From assembly GCA_905215555.1 (NCBI GenBank), contig CAJMQU010000010.1, positions 1-64,000 of the forward strand: a DNA stretch of 64,000 nucleotides, read 5' to 3'. A program made the translations under genes and the position numbers. Every line of letters begins with the position of its first letter. The stretch's first letter is position 1. This document shows positions 10,207 through 19,266 of the stretch, one piece after another. Under the pieces are notes generated by a model, which worked only from the letters and a program-made list of their open reading frames with translations, ran no database searches and was not told where the DNA came from. This stretch comes from an uncultured bacterium. GTDB taxonomy: Bacteria > Bacteroidota > Bacteroidia > Bacteroidales > Bacteroidaceae.

Positions 10207-11883
10207 ATGAAAAAGATAGTTTATTGGCTGTTTATGTTGCCGTTGTTTGCTCTGCTCAACGGGTGCGACGATACAGATACGATTATATTCGATGACGAAC
10301 TGCCTCAGTTCGAAATCAAGGCGAACGCCATACTGCTGGAAGTCATCATGCCGAAAGGCAGTGCTGCCGATGACGAATACTACATTGTAGGCGACTTTAA
10401 CGGAGGAGCCGAAGCTGCCGTTGGTAATTTGGAATGGCAGTTGGAGAAAGCTACCGGTAGCGAATCCAAGTGGGGAATCTATCTGTTACCTTCTACTTTT
10501 AAAGATGGAAAGACACTGGCGGATGGCTTCTATTTCGTATCGGCCTCGAAAGGTGAAGAACGTTCGGTGAAGAATGAGACCGTGGTGCATCGGCTGGATG
10601 TAAAGGTGGGAACCCGTACCAATGTATGGGTAGACCGCTGGGAGGCTTACTTTAATACGGAAGAAGAAGGACATGATGGCTTTGTGGTTTATGTGGCTGA
10701 TAAGTCCGGTTGGGATAATCTGTACCTGTACGGTTGGGCCGGTGATGGTGATGTGACGCCTGCTTGGCCGGGACTTTCGGTGAAAGGTACGGAAGTGATC
10801 AATGGGGTTACTTATAAGTACTTCGATATGGGGAAATCTTTGGATGGCTATGAAGGGCTGAATCTGATATTCAATAATGTAGATGTGCAGGTGAACGGTC
10901 CGGCAGTGACGCTCAACAGAAACTTCTACTTTCGCATTACCGACAAAGGCTTTGAAGAAATAGATCCGGAAGCAAGCTATTGCATCTATGTAGACGACCA
11001 GTCCGGTTGGGAAGATCTGGCACTTTACATCTCCGGAGCTGGTGATAACAACGAAGACTGGCCGGGACTTGAACCTGCCGGAACAAAGGAAATCAACGGA
11101 GTGGTTTATAAATACTTTGAAACCGATGTGGAACTGATGAATCAAAGTCTGAAGCTGACATTTAATAATAACAAAAAGGAAGACGATCCGGGACTCGTGC
11201 TGTCTTTCGTTAAGAACATCACTTTCAGCCGCGATTTCTATTTCAGCATTACTCCAGAGAAGTGCGAGGAGATAGATCCCGCAAATCACGGTACGCGCTA
11301 TTCTCTTTATGTGGAAGATAATACCGGTTGGAATGCGTTGGCACTTTACAGCTATGGAGATGTGGAACTTGGTGGCGGCTGGCCCGGCATACAAGTGTCG
11401 GAGACGAAAGAAATCAACGGTACGACGTATAAGTGTTTCCATCTGACACCGGCTTGTACAAATAAGAATATCAACCTGATATTCAATAATAACGGCGGTG
11501 GAAGTCAGTTGGATGACTATAACCTGACGATAGATCGTGATTACTACCTCCGCATCTCGGGTGATGGCTGTAGTGAAATAAAAGATTGTACGGTCTATGT
11601 ACAGGATAATTCCGGTTGGGATGCTTTGGCTCTCTATGGTTGGGGCGATGCTGCGATTGGTGACAGTTGGCCCGGCATACAGGTAACCGGAACGAGGGAA
11701 ATCAATGGTGTTACTTATAAATACTTTGATTTATCGGAACATGTTGGTAAGTATTCGAATTTGATTTTCAATAACAATGGAGGCGGACAGCAAATAGAAG
11801 ATGGCGGGCTGTATACAGCATTGATAGGAGATATTTACTTCTCCATCACAGCTACTTCTTATGAAAAACTGCCCAAGCCCTAA
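10207..11883 (+). CDS. SusE/SusF-position surface lipoprotein with four CBM26-like modules
   Basis: 558 residues. The lipobox LLNGC gives a lipidated cysteine near residue 20. Residues 30-150 form an N-terminal domain I do not recognise. Four repeats of about 95 residues follow (about 159-250, 258-353, 365-456, 461-553). Each begins with a strand and SGW or TGW, contains WPGL or WPGI, then EINGVTYKYF-like and IFNN motifs. This pattern matches the starch-binding module CBM26. The gene occupies the SusE/SusF position after susD, so the protein probably holds starch at the cell surface. Unlike B. thetaiotaomicron, one four-module protein stands where two separate lipoproteins are expected. Confidence 0.88.
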   Translation: MKKIVYWLFMLPLFALLNGCDDTDTIIFDDELPQFEIKANAILLEVIMPKGSAADDEYYIVGDFNGGAEAAVGNLEWQLEKATGSESKWGIYLLPSTFKDGKTLADGFYFVSASKGEERSVKNETVVHRLDVKVGTRTNVWVDRWEAYFNTEEEGHDGFVVYVADKSGWDNLYLYGWAGDGDVTPAWPGLSVKGTEVINGVTYKYFDMGKSLDGYEGLNLIFNNVDVQVNGPAVTLNRNFYFRITDKGFEEIDPEASYCIYVDDQSGWEDLALYISGAGDNNEDWPGLEPAGTKEINGVVYKYFETDVELMNQSLKLTFNNNKKEDDPGLVLSFVKNITFSRDFYFSITPEKCEEIDPANHGTRYSLYVEDNTGWNALALYSYGDVELGGGWPGIQVSETKEINGTTYKCFHLTPACTNKNINLIFNNNGGGSQLDDYNLTIDRDYYLRISGDGCSEIKDCTVYVQDNSGWDALALYGWGDAAIGDSWPGIQVTGTREINGVTYKYFDLSEHVGKYSNLIFNNNGGGQQIEDGGLYTALIGDIYFSITATSYEKLPKP

Positions 11884-11893
11884 GATGCTTTGA

Positions 11894-12032
11894 GTTTCAA
11901 GGCGGGAAACCGTTTGTTTCATGCCTTGAAACCAGTAGTTTCATTACTTGAAACTCTCTGTTTCACACCGATAAACTCTTAGTTTCAAGCAATGAAACTA
12001 AGAGTTCCACCAGCTGAAACATAAGCTGAAAC
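11894..12032. repeat. Cluster of GTTTCA/TGAAAC stem-loops
   Basis: The spacer between the CBM26 protein and the first amylase is built from GTTTCA and its complement. Three stem-loops are visible: arms 11894-11903 and 11923-11932 (10 bp), arms 11937-11943 and 11949-11955 (7 bp, 5-base loop), and arms 11974-11987 and 11993-12006 (14 bp, perfect, 5-base loop). Two further GCTGAAACA copies follow near 12012-12032. No T-run follows the strongest hairpin, so it is unlikely to be a simple terminator. Confidence 0.85.
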
Positions 12033-12070
12033 ACTTTTATCAGATAATTAATAGGTATAACATTATAGAT

Positions 12071-13414
12071 ATGAGACTAAAAGATATCCTTAAGATTTTG
12101 TGCTCCAGCCTTTTGCTGTTGAGCTTTACCGGATGCAGTTCGGATGATGCTCCTGATATGCCGCCTCCCGCAGATGACGTTACTACAGACGGAATGGTGA
12201 TTTATGAAGCCAATCCGGCACTCTTCGGTGAAACGCAGGCGCTGAATGGACTGACTGCCCAACTGCCGCGTATTAAAAAGCTGGAAGCCAATGTTCTTTG
12301 GCTCATGCCCATTTTCCAGCAAGGTGAAAAGAATGCTGTCGGTTCTCCGTATTGTGTGAAGGACTACCAGGCTATCAATCCTGCCTACGGAACCCTGTCC
12401 GATCTGAAAGCATTAGTCACGAAGGCTCATGCCGAAGGTATGTTGGTCATCCTGGACTGGGTAGCTAACCATACCGCCTGGGATCATGCCTGGACTACGG
12501 AACATAAGGACTGGTATACGCAGGATGCCAACGGTAATATTGTTTCTCCCCCGGGAATGGGTTGGGACGATGTGGCTGATTTGAATTATGACAACACTGC
12601 CATGCGTGCCGCCATGCAGGAGGCCATGCTTTACTGGCTGACCGAAGCTGACATAGACGGATTCCGTTGCGACCATGCCGAAGGTGTGCCCAATGACTTT
12701 TGGAAGGAAACTATCACGAAGCTTCGTGCCGCCAAAAGTACCTTGCTGATGCTGGCCGAAGGTTCACAAACCGCACTCTACGATGCAGGCTTTGATATGC
12801 TGTATGCCTGGAACTTCGCTTATAAACTACAGGATGTATATGCAGGAAGCGCTTCTGTGGCTAATCTGTATGATACACATCGTAGTGAGCTTGCTTCGGT
12901 AACAGATAAACGGTTACTTATGCGTTATTCCACCAACCATGATATGGCTTCCGAAAAATCGCCCGTGCAGGCTTATCAAACCAAGGAAGGTGCTTTCTCA
13001 GCCTTTGTGGCCTCTATTTCTATGGGTGGCTGCCCAATGATTTATAGTTCGCAGGAACTGGCTTATGACAAGGCCCTCTCTTTCTTTGGCTATCAGGCGA
13101 TGGACTGGAACTCTAATGCCGATTACCAAGCGGATTATACCAAACTGATGCAATTGTATCGCAATTCTCCTGCTTTACAAAATGGAGAGATCAAACTTTA
13201 TCAGACGAGTAAAGCGATATGCTCTTATCGTATTTCCAGTACGGAAAAGATACTGGTACTGATAAATACCAGTGGCAATCAGGAAAGATTGAATCTGCCT
13301 ATGGAACGGGTAGGGGATAGTGCGAAGAATCTCTGGACCGGTGAAAGCACCGTATTGCCAAGGACGATTACGTTGGAGCCCTATCAATATTACATCTGGA
13401 AAATAGAAGGATAA
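12071..13414 (+). CDS. GH13 alpha-amylase lipoprotein (SusG-like), copy 1
   Basis: 447 residues, lipobox SFTGC with the lipidated cysteine at residue 22, so probably anchored at the cell surface. The GH13 motifs are all visible: DWVANHT (129-135), GFRCDHAE with nucleophile D201, LMLAEGSQ with acid/base E230, and YSTNHD with D291. It should hydrolyse alpha-1,4 bonds of starch. At under 450 residues it is much shorter than B. thetaiotaomicron SusG (about 690), and no inserted starch-binding module is seen; the preceding CBM26 protein may supply binding. It lies directly ahead of a second GH13 gene with one intervening base. Confidence 0.92.
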   Translation: MRLKDILKILCSSLLLLSFTGCSSDDAPDMPPPADDVTTDGMVIYEANPALFGETQALNGLTAQLPRIKKLEANVLWLMPIFQQGEKNAVGSPYCVKDYQAINPAYGTLSDLKALVTKAHAEGMLVILDWVANHTAWDHAWTTEHKDWYTQDANGNIVSPPGMGWDDVADLNYDNTAMRAAMQEAMLYWLTEADIDGFRCDHAEGVPNDFWKETITKLRAAKSTLLMLAEGSQTALYDAGFDMLYAWNFAYKLQDVYAGSASVANLYDTHRSELASVTDKRLLMRYSTNHDMASEKSPVQAYQTKEGAFSAFVASISMGGCPMIYSSQELAYDKALSFFGYQAMDWNSNADYQADYTKLMQLYRNSPALQNGEIKLYQTSKAICSYRISSTEKILVLINTSGNQERLNLPMERVGDSAKNLWTGESTVLPRTITLEPYQYYIWKIEG

Positions 13415-13415
13415 T

Positions 13416-14741
13416 ATGAAGAAATATATATTTATTGTAAGCCTGCTGTGCCTGCTTGCTGCCTGTACAGGTAAGCGGCAGGGCGAAGCGGCGGCGAAAG
13501 TTGCGGCATTGCCTGCTGTGGAAGATGTGGTGATGTATCAGGTCAATCCGCGTGTGTTTGCTCCTGAGGAGTCATTTAAGGCGGTGGAACGTCGCTTAGA
13601 TTCCATTCAGGCATTGGGAATCAACGTGGTGTGGTTTATGCCGATCAATGAAGTGGGGCAGGAGAAATCTGTGAATTCCCCCTATTGTGTGAAGGACTAT
13701 AAAGGAGTGAATCCGGAGTTCGGTACACTGGATGAGTTTAAGGCCTTGGTTGCCACTTGCCATCAGAAGGGGATAAATGTGATTATCGACTGGGTAGCCA
13801 ATCATACTTCCTGGGACAATGCCTGGATTGCCAACAAAGAATGGTATACGCAGGATGAGGCCGGAAACATAATCTTTCCTGCCGGAACCGGTTGGAAGGA
13901 TGTGGCCGACTTAAACTTTGATAATCAGGAGATGCGCCTGGCAATGATTGAAGCCATGAGGTTTTGGGTTACAGAAATCGGCATCGATGGCTTCCGTTGC
14001 GATGCGGCGGACTTTGTTCCCTTCGACTTCTGGAAACAGGCGCTCGACTCTTTGCGTGCCATCCCCGAGCGTTCGTTGCTGATGCTGGCTGAAGGGAAAA
14101 GACGCGACCACTTTGATGCTGGTTTCGATATGAATTATTCCTGGGACTTTCTGGAGTCACTTCGCGATGTATTCGTAAAAGATGCTCCGGCACAGGAACT
14201 GTTTGCTACGGATAAAGCGGAGTATGACACTATCCCCGTAGGAAAAGTGAAACTGCGTTTTACCACCAATCATGATGAGTCGGCAAAGATGTCGCCTACT
14301 AAAGAATTCGGAGATGTGCGCGGCTCTATGGCAGCTTTCGTACTGACTACTTATCTGCATGGAGGAGCGTTGATTTATGGCTCACAAGAGACGGGTTATC
14401 CCGAAGCTATCAACTTCTTTACGTATGTTCCGGTGGATTGGACGGGGAACAGTGAACTGTATCAGGAATACTGCCGTCTGATGACTCTTTACAACGAGTA
14501 TCCGGCTATCCGTAAAGGGGAATTGAAGACATATCCGCAACCCGATGTGCTGCTCTTTGAAAAACAGGATGGTAAAGACCGTGTGTTGGTTGCTGTAAAT
14601 GTACGTAATCGTGAAGTAAATGTGACGCTTCCGCAAGAGTGGAACGGACATCCAAGTAAAGATATGTATAGCGGAACAGAAGAAAAGCTGGAAGCTGAGC
14701 TGACTCTGTGCCCTTATCAGTATCGAATCTTTAAGTATTGA
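13416..14741 (+). CDS. GH13 alpha-amylase lipoprotein, copy 2
   Basis: 441 residues, lipobox LLAAC with the lipidated cysteine at residue 17. GH13 motifs: DWVANHTSWD (125-134), GFRCDAAD with nucleophile D196, LMLAEGKR with acid/base E226 and TTNHDES with D287. It resembles the preceding gene along its whole length (shared SPYCVKDY, NPEFGTL/NPAYGTL, ADLNFDN/ADLNYDN blocks), so the pair is a tandem duplication that has diverged. The first copy ends one base before this start, implying translational coupling. The two copies may differ in substrate length or in branch-point tolerance; the sequence does not show which. Confidence 0.92.
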   Translation: MKKYIFIVSLLCLLAACTGKRQGEAAAKVAALPAVEDVVMYQVNPRVFAPEESFKAVERRLDSIQALGINVVWFMPINEVGQEKSVNSPYCVKDYKGVNPEFGTLDEFKALVATCHQKGINVIIDWVANHTSWDNAWIANKEWYTQDEAGNIIFPAGTGWKDVADLNFDNQEMRLAMIEAMRFWVTEIGIDGFRCDAADFVPFDFWKQALDSLRAIPERSLLMLAEGKRRDHFDAGFDMNYSWDFLESLRDVFVKDAPAQELFATDKAEYDTIPVGKVKLRFTTNHDESAKMSPTKEFGDVRGSMAAFVLTTYLHGGALIYGSQETGYPEAINFFTYVPVDWTGNSELYQEYCRLMTLYNEYPAIRKGELKTYPQPDVLLFEKQDGKDRVLVAVNVRNREVNVTLPQEWNGHPSKDMYSGTEEKLEAELTLCPYQYRIFKY

Positions 14742-14790
14742 TGAGCTGATATTAGTGTTTAAAAGTATCATACTAAAACCATAATAGAAT

Positions 14791-16935
14791 ATGAAACATT
14801 CTCTTTTTATTGCCTTTTTCCTTTGCCTCGGCTCGTTCACCTCGGCCCAGCAACTCACTTCTCCTGACGGTAACCTGTCATTGGAGTTTATGGAGCAGGC
14901 AGACGGCGTTCCGGCATACCGGCTGGATTATAAAGGCAGCCCCGTTTTAACTTCCGGTCGTTTAGGTCTCCTGACGGAAGAAGCCGACCTGACCCGAGGA
15001 TTCAAACAAACAAACCTTGAACGTGCCTCTGTTGATAACTACTGGAATCCTGTCTGGGGTGAGTACAACCGTGTACGGAATCATTATAACGAAATGACCG
15101 TCACCTTGGAACAACCGGAAACAGGACGGATCCTAAATATCCGTTTCCGCCTGTTCGATGATGGCCTGGGCTTTCGCTACGAACTGCCTTTGCAACGCAA
15201 GATGAACTACCTCACCGTAAAAGATGAAGTAACCGAATTCAATCTCACGGGAAATCACAAAGCTTTCTGTATCCCCGGCGATTATGATACCAATGAGTTT
15301 GCCTATACCACCGCCCCTCTATCGGAAATAGCAGTGGATATGGAGAAAAGAATTGCCAAGAAATCTTATGAATCTAAAGCCGAAGGCGGTTTGACAGTGC
15401 AAACCCCGTTAATGATGAAAAGCGAAGATGGTATCTATCTGAATATCCATGAAGCCGCTTTAGTGGATTATGCCGGTATGTTGCTGAATGTGGACGACAA
15501 ACAGTTTAAACTGAGCGCCCACCTGACTCCCGATAAATTGGGTAAGAAAGGCTACTTGCAACTGCCCGTGCTGTCTCCCTGGCGTACTGTTATTGTCAGT
15601 GATGATGCCCGCGACATTCTTGCTTCTCAATTGATTTATAATCTGAACGAACCTTGCCAATATGAAGATACCTCCTGGATTCGTCCGATGAAATTCGTCG
15701 GCGTGTGGTGGGAAATGTTCACAGGCGAAGGAAAGACCTGGGCGTATAGTGATTTCTATCAGGCCAAACCCGGCATTACAGATTATGCAAAACTGAAACC
15801 CAACGGCCATCACCCCGCCAATACCGCCCATGTGAAGGAATATATTGACTTCGCCTCCGCCCATGGCATCGACGGAATACTGGTGGAAGGCTGGAACGAA
15901 GGTTGGGAAGACTGGGCTTCCTACCGGAAAGACCGTCAGTTCCTCTTCAACAAAGCCTATCCCGACTTCAACGTCAAAGAACTGCAACGTTATGCTAAAG
16001 AAAAAGGCGTACAAATGGTAATGCATCACGAAACAGCCGCCAATGCTGCCGACTACGAACGCCAATTGGATGAGGCCTTCCAGTTCATGGTAGACAATGG
16101 CTATCATGCCGTAAAAACCGGTTACGTAGGTTATATCATCCCCCGTAATGAATATCATTCTTCCCAATGGATGAACAACCATTACATCCATGTAGCCCGC
16201 CGCGCTGCTGATTATAAAGTAATGGTTAATAGCCACGAGGCAGTACGCCCCACCGGTTTGTGCCGTACTTACCCCAACTGGCTGGCTCAGGAATCGGCCC
16301 GTGGCGGAGAGTTCGAAACAATGGGTGGCAATGATCCCGATCATACCTGTATCCTGCCTTTTACCCGCCTGAAAGGTGGTCCGATGGACTATACCCCAGG
16401 TATTTTCGAGACAAGACTGTCTTATTACAACGGTGAGAAACCCAACGAACGCGTGCATACCACTTTGGTGAAGCAAATGGCACTCTACATGACCATGCCT
16501 TCTCCTATCCAGATGGTAGCCGACTTGCCTTCCAATTACGCCCGTTTCCCGGATGCCTTCCGCTTCATTGAAGACGTTGCGGTAGACTGGGACAACAGCT
16601 GGTATCTGGAAGCCGAACCGGGAGATTACATCACCGTAGCCCGCAAGGCAAAAGGTAAAAACGAATGGTTTGTTGGCGGCATTACCGATGAGAACAGTCG
16701 TACGGCAACGATTCCTTTCTCCTGGCTTCCGGAAGGAAAACAATATATCGCTACCATTTACGAAGATGGCAAGGATGCAGATTGGGACACTAATCCCCAA
16801 AGTTATCGTATACGTAAGGTAGTAGTGACACCTAAGAGTGTGCTGAAACAGAAATTAGCCGCCAGTGGCGGCGTTGCCATCAGCATCAAAGAGGCTGATA
16901 AAGCGGAGATGAAAGGTTTGAAAACCATCCGCTAA
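14791..16935 (+). CDS. susB: GH97 alpha-glucosidase, SusB-like
   Basis: 714 residues with a cleavable signal peptide ending FTSAQ and no lipobox, so periplasmic. It should release glucose from imported maltooligosaccharides. The GH97 catalytic glutamates of the inverting SusB type can be placed by motif and spacing: E414 in MHHETAAN, E483 in NSHEAVRPTG and E507 in ARGGEFE. The gaps of 69 and 24 residues equal those between E439, E508 and E532 of B. thetaiotaomicron SusB. This favours the inverting alpha-glucosidase branch over the retaining alpha-galactosidase branch. It is the last gene of the starch operon and is followed by a terminator. Confidence 0.94.
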   Translation: MKHSLFIAFFLCLGSFTSAQQLTSPDGNLSLEFMEQADGVPAYRLDYKGSPVLTSGRLGLLTEEADLTRGFKQTNLERASVDNYWNPVWGEYNRVRNHYNEMTVTLEQPETGRILNIRFRLFDDGLGFRYELPLQRKMNYLTVKDEVTEFNLTGNHKAFCIPGDYDTNEFAYTTAPLSEIAVDMEKRIAKKSYESKAEGGLTVQTPLMMKSEDGIYLNIHEAALVDYAGMLLNVDDKQFKLSAHLTPDKLGKKGYLQLPVLSPWRTVIVSDDARDILASQLIYNLNEPCQYEDTSWIRPMKFVGVWWEMFTGEGKTWAYSDFYQAKPGITDYAKLKPNGHHPANTAHVKEYIDFASAHGIDGILVEGWNEGWEDWASYRKDRQFLFNKAYPDFNVKELQRYAKEKGVQMVMHHETAANAADYERQLDEAFQFMVDNGYHAVKTGYVGYIIPRNEYHSSQWMNNHYIHVARRAADYKVMVNSHEAVRPTGLCRTYPNWLAQESARGGEFETMGGNDPDHTCILPFTRLKGGPMDYTPGIFETRLSYYNGEKPNERVHTTLVKQMALYMTMPSPIQMVADLPSNYARFPDAFRFIEDVAVDWDNSWYLEAEPGDYITVARKAKGKNEWFVGGITDENSRTATIPFSWLPEGKQYIATIYEDGKDADWDTNPQSYRIRKVVVTPKSVLKQKLAASGGVAISIKEADKAEMKGLKTIR

Positions 16936-16993
16936 GGCATAAAGGCATTAAATGGAGATATACTCTGCATTTAATATTAAAGTTAACAATACG

Positions 16994-17026
16994 AATAGGG
17001 AGGCCGGGAGGTTTCCCTATTTTTTT
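16994..17026 (+). terminator. Terminator of the starch operon
   Basis: Stem AATAGGGA (16994-17001) pairs with TCCCTATT (17014-17021), followed by a T-run to 17026. It lies 59 bases after susB. Confidence 0.88.
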
Positions 17027-17178
17027 GTGCTTTGAGGGATTCATTTGAGAAATTCATTCATAACCCTACAGAAATAAAATATACCTCTTCTGATATAATT
17101 GAAGAAGGGTGGCTGTAATATTACCCGCAAATTACAAACTTGCCAAACGTAAATTGAGCATATATTAAGATTTATCCA

Positions 17179-17186
17179 TAAATTTG
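17179..17186 (+). promoter_or_regulatory. Bacteroides -7 box before the small ORF and AraC hybrid gene
   Basis: TAAATTTG fits TAnnTTTG. A weak ATTG stands 22 bases upstream at the -33 position. It precedes the small ORF at 17214 and the regulator at 17441. Confidence 0.4.
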
Positions 17187-17213
17187 CATTTTGATAATTT
17201 ATTTGAGAAAGAT

Positions 17214-17429
17214 ATGACTTACGATATACCTACAATGGTTTCTGAAGCAACCGGAGTCCTCAAGTCTCTGATTGAGCCCCCTTCTCTTAGCCGCGACAAA
17301 GTCAAAGCGCGCTTTTTCCGTTGGGATCCTTCTTGCGTGGAAGAGCGGCGTCCGATAGTGCAATGCGAATATGAAATTACTGTACGGGGCGACGATTCGC
17401 GCCTGATTTTTATAAACAATCCGATATAA
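17214..17429 (+). CDS. Small unknown ORF ahead of the AraC-type regulator
   Basis: 71 residues from the ATG at 17214, which follows GAGAAAG at a plausible ribosome-binding distance; a longer in-frame start exists at 17184. The product (MTYDIPTMVSEATG... ending IFINNPI) has no signal peptide, membrane segment or motif that I recognise. It ends 11 bases before the regulator gene and after a probable promoter, so it could be a translated leader peptide or a small partner protein. It may also be spurious; only position and the absence of a competing gene support it. Confidence 0.4.
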   Translation: MTYDIPTMVSEATGVLKSLIEPPSLSRDKVKARFFRWDPSCVEERRPIVQCEYEITVRGDDSRLIFINNPI

Positions 17430-17440
17430 TATCATTCACA

Positions 17441-19162
17441 ATGAAAAATGCCTTTTTACAATTATCGATCATAGGTATACTATTTATCTTTGTGCCGACC
17501 GGAATGAAGGCCAATACTGCTCCGGATTCCATCTACACACTGAAACACGTCATGAAAATACACATTGCCACTCCGGACAGCGCCTTAAAGTTGCTGGATG
17601 TAATGGAAAACAGAAAACTGGAAAAACCATGCCTGATAAATGCCCAACGAAGCTTGGCATATTCACAGAAAAGACAGCCGCAAATGAGTGTGAATTATGC
17701 CTTGAAGGCTCTTCAGGATACTGCACTGCGTAGCGAACGACTGTATTACCTGCAAACCATGTCATGCATAACCGCTGCATACCAACGATTGGAAAACTAC
17801 AAACAAAGTATCCATTACTTAACGGAAGGCATCCAATTCTCCCGAGAAATCGGACATAAACAAACCGAAGCCGATTTCTTGTTTACAATGGGAGAAAACT
17901 ATTATGCGTTAAACCAAAGACAAGAAGCATACGATTATTTCAAACAAGCCATCCGACTGCTGGAAAATGAAAAGGAATTCCGTATGAAACCTACCCTCTC
18001 TTACTTCTACGGACAATTGACTAACTATCTGGCCGAAGAACAAAAATATGATGAAGCCATTGCCGTCTCTGACAAGCGGGAAGAGCTTATCAACCAAATG
18101 AAAAAACAAAAAGGCATTCCACAAGGTTACATAGACCAACAGCTAAGCTACCTATATATCAAGCAAGCCTATCTATATGCCCAATTGGGAATACTGGAAA
18201 AAGCCTCGGCGAGTTTTGAGAAATTCTCCGCGACCCGGTACTCAAAACATAAGGCCGCCCACATAGACATCACAGCCTACCGGCTGGCGATGAAGCAGTA
18301 TAAACAAATCATAGACTATTATCAGAAAACAGACCTCACCCAACTGACAGCAGATACGATAAGCCGGGAATTCATCGGAATATTGAGTAACCTGTCGGAA
18401 GCCTACAGGGGAATGAACGACTTTCAGAAAGTTCTCCAATACCAACAAAGAATGCAGGTAATAGAAGATAGCCTGAACGCCCGTAACTGGAAAAATGAAG
18501 TGGCAGAACTGGCCACTATCTACAAACTACAAGAAAAAGAATGGCACATCCGTCAGAAAGACGAACAGTTGCGCAACTCTTTCATCATTCAGGTCTTGTT
18601 GGGGTGCGCTTTCGCATTGGCTTTGGTTTTATTGTGGCTCGCTGTACGCCATATAAATACCATCAAAAAGAAAAACCAACTTATAGCGGGCAAACTGGAC
18701 AGCCTGATGTCGTATGAAGAGGAATTGGAAAAACTGCATAGGCAAATAGATGAAAGTAAAATACCGGTAGCGGAAGAACAAGAAAGGGAAGATTCCATCA
18801 ATAAAGATTTGTTCAGAAAAATGGAACGTATCATCAAAGATGAAAAGCTTTATCTGATGCCGGAGCTTGCAAGGCAAGATATGTTGGCAAGACTCTCTGT
18901 TGACAAAAACCGCTTTGCGCAAATGCTACAGGAGAACACCAACATGACCTTCTCGCAGTATCTCACAGATTTGAGATTGAAACATGCCTTGACAGAATTG
19001 AAGCAACATCCCAATTATACCATACAGGCCATTGCCGAGGTGTCGGGCTTTTCAAACACCCGCCACTTTCAGCGCCTGTTTAAGGCAACATACGATATGA
19101 CACCCTCCGAGTATAAGAGGCACATACAGGGAAAACAACCCTTGGCACCTCCTACGGACTGA
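17441..19162 (+). CDS. TPR, transmembrane, AraC-family hybrid regulator
   Basis: 573 residues. An N-terminal signal (residues 1-25, ending MKANT) precedes about 300 residues of helical TPR-like repeats in the periplasm. One transmembrane segment lies near 380-402, followed by a charged coiled coil. The C-terminal AraC DNA-binding domain spans about 483-565: DKNRFAQMLQENTNMTFSQY, then QAIAEVSGFSNTRHFQRLFK and TPSEYKRH. It probably senses a periplasmic or envelope signal and binds DNA from the inner membrane. It stands in front of the lipoprotein/MACPF block in the same orientation and is the likely regulator of that block. Confidence 0.85.
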   Translation: MKNAFLQLSIIGILFIFVPTGMKANTAPDSIYTLKHVMKIHIATPDSALKLLDVMENRKLEKPCLINAQRSLAYSQKRQPQMSVNYALKALQDTALRSERLYYLQTMSCITAAYQRLENYKQSIHYLTEGIQFSREIGHKQTEADFLFTMGENYYALNQRQEAYDYFKQAIRLLENEKEFRMKPTLSYFYGQLTNYLAEEQKYDEAIAVSDKREELINQMKKQKGIPQGYIDQQLSYLYIKQAYLYAQLGILEKASASFEKFSATRYSKHKAAHIDITAYRLAMKQYKQIIDYYQKTDLTQLTADTISREFIGILSNLSEAYRGMNDFQKVLQYQQRMQVIEDSLNARNWKNEVAELATIYKLQEKEWHIRQKDEQLRNSFIIQVLLGCAFALALVLLWLAVRHINTIKKKNQLIAGKLDSLMSYEEELEKLHRQIDESKIPVAEEQEREDSINKDLFRKMERIIKDEKLYLMPELARQDMLARLSVDKNRFAQMLQENTNMTFSQYLTDLRLKHALTELKQHPNYTIQAIAEVSGFSNTRHFQRLFKATYDMTPSEYKRHIQGKQPLAPPTD

Positions 19163-19233
19163 TTGTCGCCCACTTCTTGACCAAATGTCAGTAGTGCATT
19201 TCAAATGTCACCATCCTTCACATAACATGTTAT

Positions 19234-19241
19234 TACATTTG
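19234..19241 (+). promoter_or_regulatory. Possible -7 box of the MACPF block
   Basis: TACATTTG fits TAnnTTTG and lies 26 bases before the ATG at 19267, giving a short leader. No good -33 TTTG is present, so a regulator-dependent promoter is possible. Confidence 0.4.
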
Positions 19242-19266
19242 CAGACAACATTTATCTGTGACAAGG

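Noticed and set aside
15460..16800. 446-codon minus-strand frame opposite susB
   Set aside because: Lies entirely inside the GH97 gene, whose motifs and spacing are convincing.
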